Source: Gammaproteobacteria bacterium (GTDB lineage: Bacteria > Pseudomonadota > Gammaproteobacteria > JADZEE01). Taken from it: 64,000 bases of DNA. Of the stretch, positions 53,880 to 61,130 are shown piece by piece. The position numbers and the translations under genes are program-made. The number at the start of each line of letters is the position of its first letter. Position 1 is the stretch's first letter. Under the pieces are notes generated by a model. That model was not told where the DNA came from and ran no database searches. It saw only the letters and a program-made list of their open reading frames with translations. The stretch spans positions 1-64,000 of the forward strand of contig JADZEE010000031.1 in the NCBI GenBank assembly GCA_020850735.1, read 5' to 3'.

Positions 53880-54608
53880 ATGCCACCCACTCTCGAGCCG
53901 GATACCGCCGCCATCAAGACGCTGGCCGAGCGCGCGCACCGGCAGATCCGCGCCGACATCATCGCCGGGCGCTTCCAGCCCGACGACAAGCTGCGTATCG
54001 AGGAGCTGCGCGACACCTATTCCATCGGCGCCAGCCCCCTGCGCGAAGCCCTCAGCCGGCTGGCGGCCGAGGGCCTGGTCGTCGCCATCGGCCAGCGCGG
54101 CTTCCGGGTCGCGCCGGTATCGCTCGAGGAACTGCGCGACATCACCCGTGTGCGCATCCTGCTCGAGATCGAGGCCCTCAAGGACAGCGTGGTCCATGGC
54201 GACGACGCCTGGGAGGCCGCCGTCGTCGCGGCGTTCCATCGCCTGTCCAAGATCGACACCAGTCAGCCGGGTATGACGGCGCAGTACGAAAGCCGTAATC
54301 ACGATTTTCACGAATCGCTGGTCGCCGCGTGCCGCTCGCCGCTGCTCCGACGTTACCGCGCCGCGGTTTACGATCAGCACAAGCGCTACCGCATTCTCAG
54401 TCTTCAGGACGAACCGCGGCAGGGCCGGGATCTGCAGCACGAGCACCGGGCCATTCTCGACGCCATCCTCGCGCGGGACGTGGCCACCGCCTGCGCGGCC
54501 GCCGAGCTCCATATCCTGACCACCGTGCAGCACGTGGAACGGATCTTCACCCGCATGGGCGGCGCCCCGGCCACCGCGCAGCGACGCCCGGCCCCGCGGG
54601 CCGATTGA
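53880..54608 (+). CDS. GntR-family (FCD) transcriptional regulator
   Basis: The 242-residue regulator has a GntR winged helix (HRQIRADIIAGRFQPDDKLR, IEELRDTYSIGASPLREALS, RLAAEGLVVAIGQRGFRVAP) and an FCD ligand domain with metal-binding candidates in NHDFHESLVAAC, EHRAIL and ELHILTTV (Asp, His, His). Such proteins repress or activate catabolic operons in response to a small carboxylate. It may be co-transcribed with the GST/reductase genes or regulate the leuC-like operon and oxidase further right, in front of which a shared motif is seen. The ATG at 53880 is used. It converges with nhaR, 14 bp apart. Confidence 0.92.
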   Translation: MPPTLEPDTAAIKTLAERAHRQIRADIIAGRFQPDDKLRIEELRDTYSIGASPLREALSRLAAEGLVVAIGQRGFRVAPVSLEELRDITRVRILLEIEALKDSVVHGDDAWEAAVVAAFHRLSKIDTSQPGMTAQYESRNHDFHESLVAACRSPLLRRYRAAVYDQHKRYRILSLQDEPRQGRDLQHEHRAILDAILARDVATACAAAELHILTTVQHVERIFTRMGGAPATAQRRPAPRAD

Positions 54609-54622
54609 GAGCTCGTGCGTTG

Positions 54623-55531
54623 CTAGAGCGGCTGCGTGAACAGGCGGCTGCGGGCCTGGTCGCTGATGGCGGCGACCGCCGGATGCTTGATGCGACGTTC
54701 GGCGGAAATCGCGACGAAGCGTTCGATCACGTCGGTCGTGCGACCGACGATCCGCACGTCGTACTGCTCGACGATCTCGGCCTCGATCACGCTCGCCGCG
54801 GGGAACATGCCGACACCGGCCGCACCGAACGCCTTGAGCAAGGCGCTGTCCTCGACTTCGGCGCGCACGTCCGGATTGATCCCCTTGCGATCGAACCACA
54901 GCTCCAGGCTCCGGCGCAGGGCGGTGTTGTGGGTCGGCAGCACCATCGGCGCGCCGGACAGCGACGCCGGAAAACGCTGCTGGTAACGGCTGGCGGTGCG
55001 TGCCGGGCTGAAAAACGTCACGCCGCTGGCGCCCAGGGCGTGGTTGTAGACACGCAGACCTGCGGTCGAGCCCGCCGGACTGTCCGAGAGCACCAGATCG
55101 ACGTGATGACGCGAGAGCTCGATCAGCAGGTCGTCGAGCTTGCCTTCGATGCAGGTCAGGCGCACCGGCGGATCGAGCGCGAAAGCCGGCTCGAGGATGC
55201 GGTAGGCGATCCGTTTCGGCAGCACGTCGACGATCGCCACGCGCAGGGGTCGCAGGCCACCGGGAAGACGTCCGCGCAGCACATCGTTGAGCTCGGCGCC
55301 GAGACGGAACATCTCGTCGGCGTAACGAAACACGAGCTCGCCGGTCTCGGTCAGATGGAGGCGCCGGCCGGCCCGGCGGAACAGCTTGCTGCCCACCGCA
55401 TCCTCGAGCTGCGCCAGCTGACTGCTCAGGGTCTGCGGCGTCAGGAACAGGCGCTCGGCCGCGCGCACGACCCCGCCCTCGGACGCGATGACCCAGAAAT
55501 AGTGCAGGTGTTTGTAGTTCAGGTGGCGCAT
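54623..55531 (-). CDS. nhaR: NhaR-type LysR regulator
   Basis: The 302-residue LysR protein fits NhaR: MRHLNYKHLHYFWVIASEGG, VVRAAERLFLTPQTLSSQLA, QLEDAVGSKLFRRAGRRLHL, LPKRIAYRILEPAF, SGVTFFSPARTA and AIVDVLPK. NhaR activates nhaA and other genes in response to sodium. Here it is complete, whereas the divergently encoded nhaA is broken. It may therefore now serve other targets. The ATG at 55529-55531 begins at the conserved NYKHLHYF element. The 205-bp intergenic to nhaA includes an AT-rich segment (about 55545-55600) that may contain its binding site. Confidence 0.92.
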   Translation of the reverse strand: MRHLNYKHLHYFWVIASEGGVVRAAERLFLTPQTLSSQLAQLEDAVGSKLFRRAGRRLHLTETGELVFRYADEMFRLGAELNDVLRGRLPGGLRPLRVAIVDVLPKRIAYRILEPAFALDPPVRLTCIEGKLDDLLIELSRHHVDLVLSDSPAGSTAGLRVYNHALGASGVTFFSPARTASRYQQRFPASLSGAPMVLPTHNTALRRSLELWFDRKGINPDVRAEVEDSALLKAFGAAGVGMFPAASVIEAEIVEQYDVRIVGRTTDVIERFVAISAERRIKHPAVAAISDQARSRLFTQPL

Positions 55532-55736
55532 GCCGGGTCACCGCATTCATCTGGTTTTATGGAGGCAATAGTACTGTGACTTCGGTTTTGACTGATCAAT
55601 TGCGCGTGCCGGCCAAGCCGGTCGTGGCCGGCCCGGGGCCCCGCCGGGCAGGCGCCGGGCATGGGCGCGCGCCGCGCCGGTTCCGGCCGGGCGGCGCGGC
55701 CCGGCGCAGGAACGGCGGCAGCGGGAGCCACACGGC
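55532..55736. promoter_or_regulatory. nhaR-nhaA divergent control region
   Basis: The first 75 bp are clearly AT-richer than the rest, with an imperfect palindrome TTGACTGATCAATTG at 55588-55602. This would fit a LysR operator between the divergent genes, but it was not tested. Confidence 0.4.
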
Positions 55737-56216
55737 GTGACCGGCGGCCACGAGACCGGCTTGACCGACGTCATCCCCATGGCGCCGGTCAAGAATTTCC
55801 TGCGGCTCGAATCCGCCGGCGGCATCGTCCTGATGGTGAGCGCCGTGCTCGCCATCATCGCCGCCAACTCGCCGCTCGCCGGCGTTTACGGCCATCTGCT
55901 GGACATGCCGCTGACCGTGGCCGTTGGCGAAGCCGCGGTGTCCAAGCCCATCGTGCTTTGGATCAACGACGGGCTGATGGCGATCTTCTTCCTGTTGATC
56001 GGTCTGGAGCTCAAACGCGAAGTGCTCGACGGTGAGTTGAGCACGGCACGGCACGGCGCGTCGGATCGCCCTGCCCGCATCCGCGGTGTCCGGCTACTGC
56101 TGGCTCGCGCGCGTGACGCCCGCGAGCGCCGCGCGCCCGCGCTGAAACCGATCGGGCCGCGTTGCGGCGCCGTCCACGCTCGCATCGGGCCGGTGCACGA
56201 TGGCCCTTGTTCATAA
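55737..56216 (+). pseudogene. Broken Na+/H+ antiporter NhaA
   Basis: Residues 15-100 are clearly Nha[51 protein letters not shown] and [15 protein letters not shown], that is, the first two to three helices. Then the frame continues as [13 protein letters not shown] without homology. A +1 frame from about 56055 shows [18 protein letters not shown], which resembles the end of the last NhaA helix. So the middle (nearly 250 residues, including the Asp ion site) has been deleted, with a frameshift. The full protein is about 390 residues. The start may be the ATG at 55779. Its regulator nhaR is intact. Confidence 0.8.
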
Positions 56217-56243
56217 AACGATCTCGTCCTACAATATTATCTG
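56211..56243. promoter_or_regulatory. Copy A of a shared 33-bp promoter/operator motif
   Basis: Read on the minus strand from 56243 to 56211 this element matches copy B (61034-61066) at 24 of 33 positions, with the core AATATTGTAGGAC. On the plus strand the core includes TACAAT at 56230-56235, a good -10 box for the LeuC-like operon that starts at 56289. The flanks are conserved beyond the -10, so an operator is also possible. Confidence 0.55.
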
Positions 56244-56288
56244 CTTATTTTTCAAGTCGGCGCCATTGCGCCGCCTCCCGGGACGCAG

Positions 56289-57707
56289 ATGACCGGCGCA
56301 CGAACATTCTTCGACAAGGTATGGGACGAGCACGTGGTTGCCGATCTGGGCGACGGCGCCTGGCTCGTGTACATCGATCGCAATTTCCAGCATGAGCTCA
56401 CCGGCGCCATCTCCCTGCGCGGCCTCACCGACGCGGGCCGCACCGTGCGCCGTCCCGATCTGAGCTTCGGTACCATGGACCACGTGCTCGACACCTTTGC
56501 CGGACGCGGCGACCGTACGCTCGTGCCGCGCGGAACGGAGTTCATCCGTGCCTTCCGCGCAGCCTGCGACAGGCACGGTATCGAGCTGTTCGACATCGCC
56601 AGCGCCGAGCAGGGTATCGTCCATGTCATTGCCCCCGAGCTCGGCATCGCGCTGCCAGGGTGCACCTTCGTTTGCGGCGACAGTCACACCTGCACGGTCG
56701 GCGGGGTAGGCGCCTTCGCTTTCGGCATCGGCTCGACCGACGTCGAGCACGTGTTCGCCACCCAGACCCTGGCCGTCACGCGACCACGCACCATGCGGGT
56801 GGAGCTCACCGGCAGACTCGCCGCCGGGGTGTATCCCAAGGATCTGATCCTTCACCTCATCGGCCGTATCGGCGCCGACGGCGGCAACGGCTACGCCATG
56901 GAGTTCGCCGGTCCCGTGCTCCACACCCTGCCGATGGAGGGGCGTCTGACTCTGTGCAACATGGCGGTCGAGCTGTCGGCGCGCACCGGGCTGGTGGCCC
57001 CTGACCAGATCACCTATGAGTATCTGCACGGCCGCCCGTTCGCGCCGGCGGGCCGGGCCTGGGACGAGGCGCTCGCGTACTGGCGGGGCCTGCCCTCGGA
57101 CCCGGGCGCACGCTACGATCACGATGTGCAGATGAATTGCGACGCCGTGACCCCACAGGTCACCTGGGGCACCAGCCCCGAGCACGTCGTCTCGGTCGAC
57201 GGTGTCGTGCCCGATCCCGCCGCCGCGGGGAGCGCGAAAATGCGCACCGGCATGGAGAAGGCGCTCGCCTATACCGGCCTCGCGCCCGGTATGCGAATTA
57301 CCGATCTCGCCATCGATGCCGCTTTCATCGGCTCGTGCACCAACAGCCGGCTGAGCGATCTGCGCGCCGCCGCACGCACGCTCCGGGGCCGCAAGGTCGC
57401 GCCCGGCGTACAGGCGATCTGCTCGCCCGGTTCCACCCGGGTGAAGCGCGAAGCCGAAGCCGAGGGTATCGATCGCATCTTCGTCGAGGCCGGCTTCCAA
57501 TGGCGAGAGGCCGGCTGCTCGCTGTGCTGCGCGCCGGGTTGTGGCGGCGAGAGCTTCCGGGAACGCGCGCGGCTCATCACCTCGACCAACCGCAACTTCG
57601 AGAACCGCCAGGGCCGCGGCGTGGTCTCGCATCTGGCCAGCCCCGCCACGGTCGCATGGTCGGCGGTGCAGGGTCGGATAGCCGACATTCGCACCGCGGA
57701 GCGCTGA
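56289..57707 (+). CDS. LeuC-like aconitase-family dehydratase, large subunit
   Basis: The 472-residue protein is of the isopropylmalate dehydratase large-subunit type: TFFDKVWDEHVV, LVYIDRNFQHELT, FGTMDHVLDT, GTTFVCGDSHTCTVGG-like CTFVCGDSHTCTVGG, GSTDVEHVFATQTL and AFIGSCTNSRLSDL. The last two cluster Cys lie in AGCSLCCAPGCGG, where LeuC normally has CSMCLGMNPD. That loop is divergent, so substrate preference may differ from isopropylmalate. It overlaps nothing upstream; its small subunit follows 2 bp behind. A lyase of the isocitrate-lyase family follows in the same operon, so the substrate could be a methylated malate or maleate such as 2,3-dimethylmalate rather than a leucine intermediate. 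Confidence 0.88.
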   Translation: MTGARTFFDKVWDEHVVADLGDGAWLVYIDRNFQHELTGAISLRGLTDAGRTVRRPDLSFGTMDHVLDTFAGRGDRTLVPRGTEFIRAFRAACDRHGIELFDIASAEQGIVHVIAPELGIALPGCTFVCGDSHTCTVGGVGAFAFGIGSTDVEHVFATQTLAVTRPRTMRVELTGRLAAGVYPKDLILHLIGRIGADGGNGYAMEFAGPVLHTLPMEGRLTLCNMAVELSARTGLVAPDQITYEYLHGRPFAPAGRAWDEALAYWRGLPSDPGARYDHDVQMNCDAVTPQVTWGTSPEHVVSVDGVVPDPAAAGSAKMRTGMEKALAYTGLAPGMRITDLAIDAAFIGSCTNSRLSDLRAAARTLRGRKVAPGVQAICSPGSTRVKREAEAEGIDRIFVEAGFQWREAGCSLCCAPGCGGESFRERARLITSTNRNFENRQGRGVVSHLASPATVAWSAVQGRIADIRTAER

Positions 57708-57709
57708 AC

Positions 57710-58369
57710 GTGCAGAAGTTCACTCGCCTGACCGCAATCGCCGCACCGCTGGTACGGCCGAACATCGACACCGATGCGCTGATCCCCGGCCACCAGCTCA
57801 CGTTCATCGCCAAGAGCGGTTTTGCGCGCGGACTGTTCTGCGACTGGCGCTTCGAGAATCCGAAGGACAGTGACGAGGCGCGGCGCGAGAATCCCGACTT
57901 CGTGCTCAACCGGGCACCCTACCGGGAGGCGAAGATCCTGCTCGCGGGCGGGAACTTCGCCTGCGGTTCATCGCGCGAAGCGGCCGTGTGGGCACTGCGC
58001 GACTGGGGCATCCGTTGCATCGTCGCGCCGAGCTACGGTCCCATTTTTTACGCCAGCTGTTTCAAGAACGGCTTGCTGCCGGTGGTGCTGGCGCAGGAGA
58101 CCGTCGACGCGCTCGCCGCCGAGGTCGAAGCGAGCAACGGCGTGCAACCCCTGACCGTCGATCTCGTCACCTGCGCGGTCACCACCGCGTCCGGACGCGA
58201 CTACCCGTTCAGCGTCGCCACCAATCTGCGCCGAATGCTGCTCGAGGGACTCGATCACATCGACGCGACACTGACGCTGCGCGCCGCGATCGAATCTTTC
58301 GAGACTCGCGACCGCGGCAAACGACCGTGGGTCCATGCCCGCGAACGACGCGAGAGTGCGGCTCCATGA
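57710..58369 (+). CDS. LeuD-like aconitase-family dehydratase, small subunit
   Basis: The 219-residue protein matches the LeuD small subunit: APLVRPNIDTDALIPGHQLT, FARGLFCDWRFENP, FVLNRAPYREAKILLAGGNF, ACGSSREAAVWALRDWGIRC and SYGPIFYASCFKNGLLPV. The GSSRE segment contributes to substrate binding. The GTG at 57710 follows the stop of the large subunit by 2 bp; no ATG fits. The stop overlaps the start of the downstream lyase (ATGA), so the three genes are coupled. It pairs with the divergent LeuC-like subunit. Confidence 0.92.
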   Translation: MQKFTRLTAIAAPLVRPNIDTDALIPGHQLTFIAKSGFARGLFCDWRFENPKDSDEARRENPDFVLNRAPYREAKILLAGGNFACGSSREAAVWALRDWGIRCIVAPSYGPIFYASCFKNGLLPVVLAQETVDALAAEVEASNGVQPLTVDLVTCAVTTASGRDYPFSVATNLRRMLLEGLDHIDATLTLRAAIESFETRDRGKRPWVHARERRESAAP

Positions 58370-59232
58370 CTGAGACGACGTTTCGCGAGGCGCTCGCCGC
58401 CGAGCGCCCGCTGCAGCTGCCCATCGCCCACGACGCGCTGAGCGCCCGGCTCATCGAGCGCGCCGGCTTCCGGGCGTATTCCATCGGCGGCTTCGCGCTG
58501 GTCGGATGCCGTTATGGCCTGCCGGACGTGGGCGTGGTCAGTTTCGGCGAAATGGCCGCGGGCGTGCGCGACATCATCCAGGCATCGCGCCTGCCGGTAC
58601 TCGTCGACGGCGACGACGGCTATGGCGACGTCAAGAACGTCACCCGCACAGTCCGAACCTACGAGTCCATGGGCGCCGGCGGCATCTTCATCGAGGACCA
58701 GGTCGCGCCCAAACGCTGTGGCCACATGGCCGGCAAGTCGGTCATTGCCGTCGATGCCGCGGTACGCAAACTCGAAGCCGCGCTCGCCGCACGCCGCAAC
58801 GCGGACATGATCATCATGGCACGCACCGACGCGCGCGCCGTTCACGGCCTCGACGACGCGCTCGCGCGGGCCGAACGCTTCATCGCCGCGGGCGTGGACG
58901 CCGTGTTCGTCGAGGCGCCGACAGCGGTCGAGGAAATCGAGATCATCGGCCGCGAGCTCGGCGGCAGAACGCTGCTCATCGCCAACATGGCCGAAGGCGG
59001 TCGCACCCCGCTGCTGCCACTGGCCGAGCTCGGGCGCATGGGCTACGCCATGGTCGGCTACCCGTCGAGTCTGCTGCTGCGGGTCATCAAGGCGATCCGG
59101 GACGGCCTCGCGGTCGTGCGCGGCGGCGACCCGCGCCCGGGGGACGATCTCGTCTCCTTCCAGGAGCTGACCGACATCGTCGGCATCGCCGCATGGAACG
59201 ACATCGACGATCGCTACGGCGGCCGCGGCTGA
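58366..59232 (+). CDS. Isocitrate lyase/PEP-mutase superfamily C-C lyase
   Basis: The 288-residue enzyme has MIARTDARA-like IIMARTDARAVHG, the metal-binding DGDDGYGDVKNVTRTV, and the catalytic loop FIEDQVAPKRCGHMAGKSVI with Cys in KRCGH, as in methylisocitrate lyase and 2,3-dimethylmalate lyase. It cleaves a 2-hydroxy-dicarboxylate to pyruvate (or another oxo acid) plus a carboxylate in the cytoplasm. The ATG overlaps the stop of the small dehydratase subunit. With the upstream LeuC/LeuD-like dehydratase it recalls dimethylmaleate hydratase plus dimethylmalate lyase in Eubacterium barkeri nicotinate breakdown; methylcitrate-cycle use is an alternative. Confidence 0.9.
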   Translation: MTETTFREALAAERPLQLPIAHDALSARLIERAGFRAYSIGGFALVGCRYGLPDVGVVSFGEMAAGVRDIIQASRLPVLVDGDDGYGDVKNVTRTVRTYESMGAGGIFIEDQVAPKRCGHMAGKSVIAVDAAVRKLEAALAARRNADMIIMARTDARAVHGLDDALARAERFIAAGVDAVFVEAPTAVEEIEIIGRELGGRTLLIANMAEGGRTPLLPLAELGRMGYAMVGYPSSLLLRVIKAIRDGLAVVRGGDPRPGDDLVSFQELTDIVGIAAWNDIDDRYGGRG

Positions 59233-59264
59233 GCCCCGGCGCTGCGGCCGGACACTACCGGCGA

Positions 59265-59282
59265 GGCCGGCTGAGGCCGGCC
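59265..59282. terminator. Bidirectional hairpin between the lyase and the FAD oxidase
   Basis: GGCCGGC-TGAG-GCCGGCC forms a perfect 7-bp stem with a 4-nt loop exactly between the two convergent genes, immediately before the stop of the oxidase. Confidence 0.55.
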
Positions 59283-60899
59283 CTACAGACCGAGCCCGCC
59301 CGGATTCATGATCCCGTGCGGGTCCAGCAGCGCCTTGAGTTCGCGCAGCGCAGCACGGGCAACGTCGTCGCAAAGATCACGCTGGTAGGGGTAGAACTTG
59401 CCGATCTGGTAGTGCGCACCGGGTACCTGCTGCACGCGCTCGACCAGGCGCCGGCGCAGATCGATCGCCGCGGCGCGACCGCCGGGGTTGTCCGGGATCG
59501 ACAGCAGCTCGTCGCGTCGCGGTGAGCTCAGCACGCTGGCACGCAGCGGATTCATCGCGTCCCGCCAGTAGATGATCGGCTCGATCCCGAATGCGTCGTT
59601 CACGCACAGGTAGATGATCGTGTGCAGCAGATCGTGCTCGCGCATGAACTGCTCGTTCTCGGCGAAAAAAGTCACGGCCAGATCGTTCAGCTCGTGCGCG
59701 TGCGAATAGGACGTGCAACGGTTACTGGGGAACGTGCTCGTCTGCGCGCCCGCACCGACCATGAGCTGTTCGATCGGATAGAAGGGCTTCGCCCGCGACG
59801 CGATGGCGAGCCCCGGGGGCAGCGGCGTCGCCCCCAGAGCGGTAGCGAGTCGTTTGACTTCGCGCAGCTGCCGTCGCGCGGCAGCCGCGTCGTAGCCGTC
59901 GACGACGACGTTCAACGCGTGCTGCCACGCGCCGAGAAACTTCATGCCACCCGGGCGCGCCATTGCCAGCAGGTAGCGCCAGAGCTGGCCACGGGTCGGC
60001 GCCATGGCGCGGATCGCGCCGATCATCGCCTTGATATCGGCCGCCGGCGGCCTCGGCTGTGACGCGAGCATACGATTGTGATAGGCGCTGAAGGCGGCGT
60101 TCTCGGTGACCAGCCCCTCGCGTCCGAGGGTACACATGACGTCGATGAGCCGGTGCGTGTCCTGGAAACCGAAGGTCGCGAACTGAAGACCGCGCGGCCG
60201 GCGCTCGAGCCGGAACGTCGCCCGGGTCTTGACCCCGAGGATGCCGGCGTCGTGACAGAACAGCCCGGTGAGGTCGGGACCGTAGTTCGGCAGCGGCTGC
60301 ACCGGCCGACCGGTCGCGCGGCTGCCGGTCTGCAGCACGCGCCCGTCCGGCAGCACCACTTCCATGCCGAGCAAGCCGTCGAATATCTCCCCGCGCTTGA
60401 CTGCCGTGGCGCTGTTGCCCAGTCCGCCGCCGACGGTGGCCCGCTCGCCCGAGAACGTGCCGCCGAACGGCAGGTGATAACCGCTGCCGTCGAGGGCGTG
60501 ATAGAGCTGCTGCCAGGTCACACCGGTTTCAACCGTGATGTACAGGTCCGTCACGTTGATCTCGTCGATGCGGTTCATGCCGCTCATGTCGAGCATCAGG
60601 GTGCCGTCGTGTTGCGGCAGATAACCCTGGGTGTAGGACATGCCGCCGCCACGCACGCAAACCGGCACGCGCGCTGCGTGGGCGATGCGCACGACGGCGG
60701 CGACCTCGGCCGTGGTCGCGGGCCGCACGACGGCACCGGCCCGACCCTTGCGCACTTCGCTGAAGTCGACCGAGTACAGCTCGACGAGCCCGGCGTCGGT
60801 AATCGCCCGATCCTTACCGACCACCGCGCGCACTGCCGCGAGCACGCGCTCGTCGACACTGCCGTACCCGTCAGCCGGGGGTGTTGCCTGCGTCTGCAT
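59283..60899 (-). CDS. FAD-linked oxidoreductase (GlcD/D-lactate dehydrogenase type)
   Basis: The 538-residue protein has a PCMH-type FAD-binding domain: GAVVRPATTAEVAAVVRIAH, PVCVRGGGMSYTQGYLPQHD, GTLMLDMSGMNRID, VETGVTWQQLYHAL, TVGGGLGNSATAVKRGEIFD and GLLGMEVVLPDGRV, then a GlcD-like C-terminal region ending LKALLDPHGIMNPGGLGL. It should oxidise a hydroxy acid or a similar substrate with an unknown acceptor. There is no secretion signal. The ATG at 60897-60899 is used. It is divergent from the arylsulfatase; a TATAAT promoter within copy B of the shared motif lies 143 bp upstream. Confidence 0.9.
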   Translation of the reverse strand: MQTQATPPADGYGSVDERVLAAVRAVVGKDRAITDAGLVELYSVDFSEVRKGRAGAVVRPATTAEVAAVVRIAHAARVPVCVRGGGMSYTQGYLPQHDGTLMLDMSGMNRIDEINVTDLYITVETGVTWQQLYHALDGSGYHLPFGGTFSGERATVGGGLGNSATAVKRGEIFDGLLGMEVVLPDGRVLQTGSRATGRPVQPLPNYGPDLTGLFCHDAGILGVKTRATFRLERRPRGLQFATFGFQDTHRLIDVMCTLGREGLVTENAAFSAYHNRMLASQPRPPAADIKAMIGAIRAMAPTRGQLWRYLLAMARPGGMKFLGAWQHALNVVVDGYDAAAARRQLREVKRLATALGATPLPPGLAIASRAKPFYPIEQLMVGAGAQTSTFPSNRCTSYSHAHELNDLAVTFFAENEQFMREHDLLHTIIYLCVNDAFGIEPIIYWRDAMNPLRASVLSSPRRDELLSIPDNPGGRAAAIDLRRRLVERVQQVPGAHYQIGKFYPYQRDLCDDVARAALRELKALLDPHGIMNPGGLGL

Positions 60900-61030
60900 G
60901 GGGGTTCCCTGCTGCTTGCCGTTTGGCGGAAACTATCGATCGCGGCGCACGCGGCAAGCGTGCGCCGCCGTGCGGTGACCGTCTCGTGCCCGGGACGCGG
61001 CGGTCGCGCGTAGCGCCGCTGCGCAGAACG

Positions 61031-61066
61031 TATCAGAGGATATTATAGGACTCGATTGTCTGATAA
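61031..61066. promoter_or_regulatory. Copy B of the shared motif, with a TATCAGA/TCTGATA inverted repeat
   Basis: 61034-61066 matches copy A (56211-56243, opposite strand) at 24 of 33 positions. It contains TATAAT on the minus strand (61042-61047), a perfect -10 for the FAD oxidase. Exact 7-bp inverted repeats TATCAGA (61031-61037) and TCTGATA (61059-61065) flank it, a typical operator layout for a dimeric regulator such as GntR/FCD. It can also serve the divergent sulfatase. Confidence 0.6.
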
Positions 61067-61130
61067 ATAGGGCGTGATGGACCGGACGCCGGGCGCCCGT
61101 TCCCGCGTCGCGCCTGCAAGGGAGTTGCTC

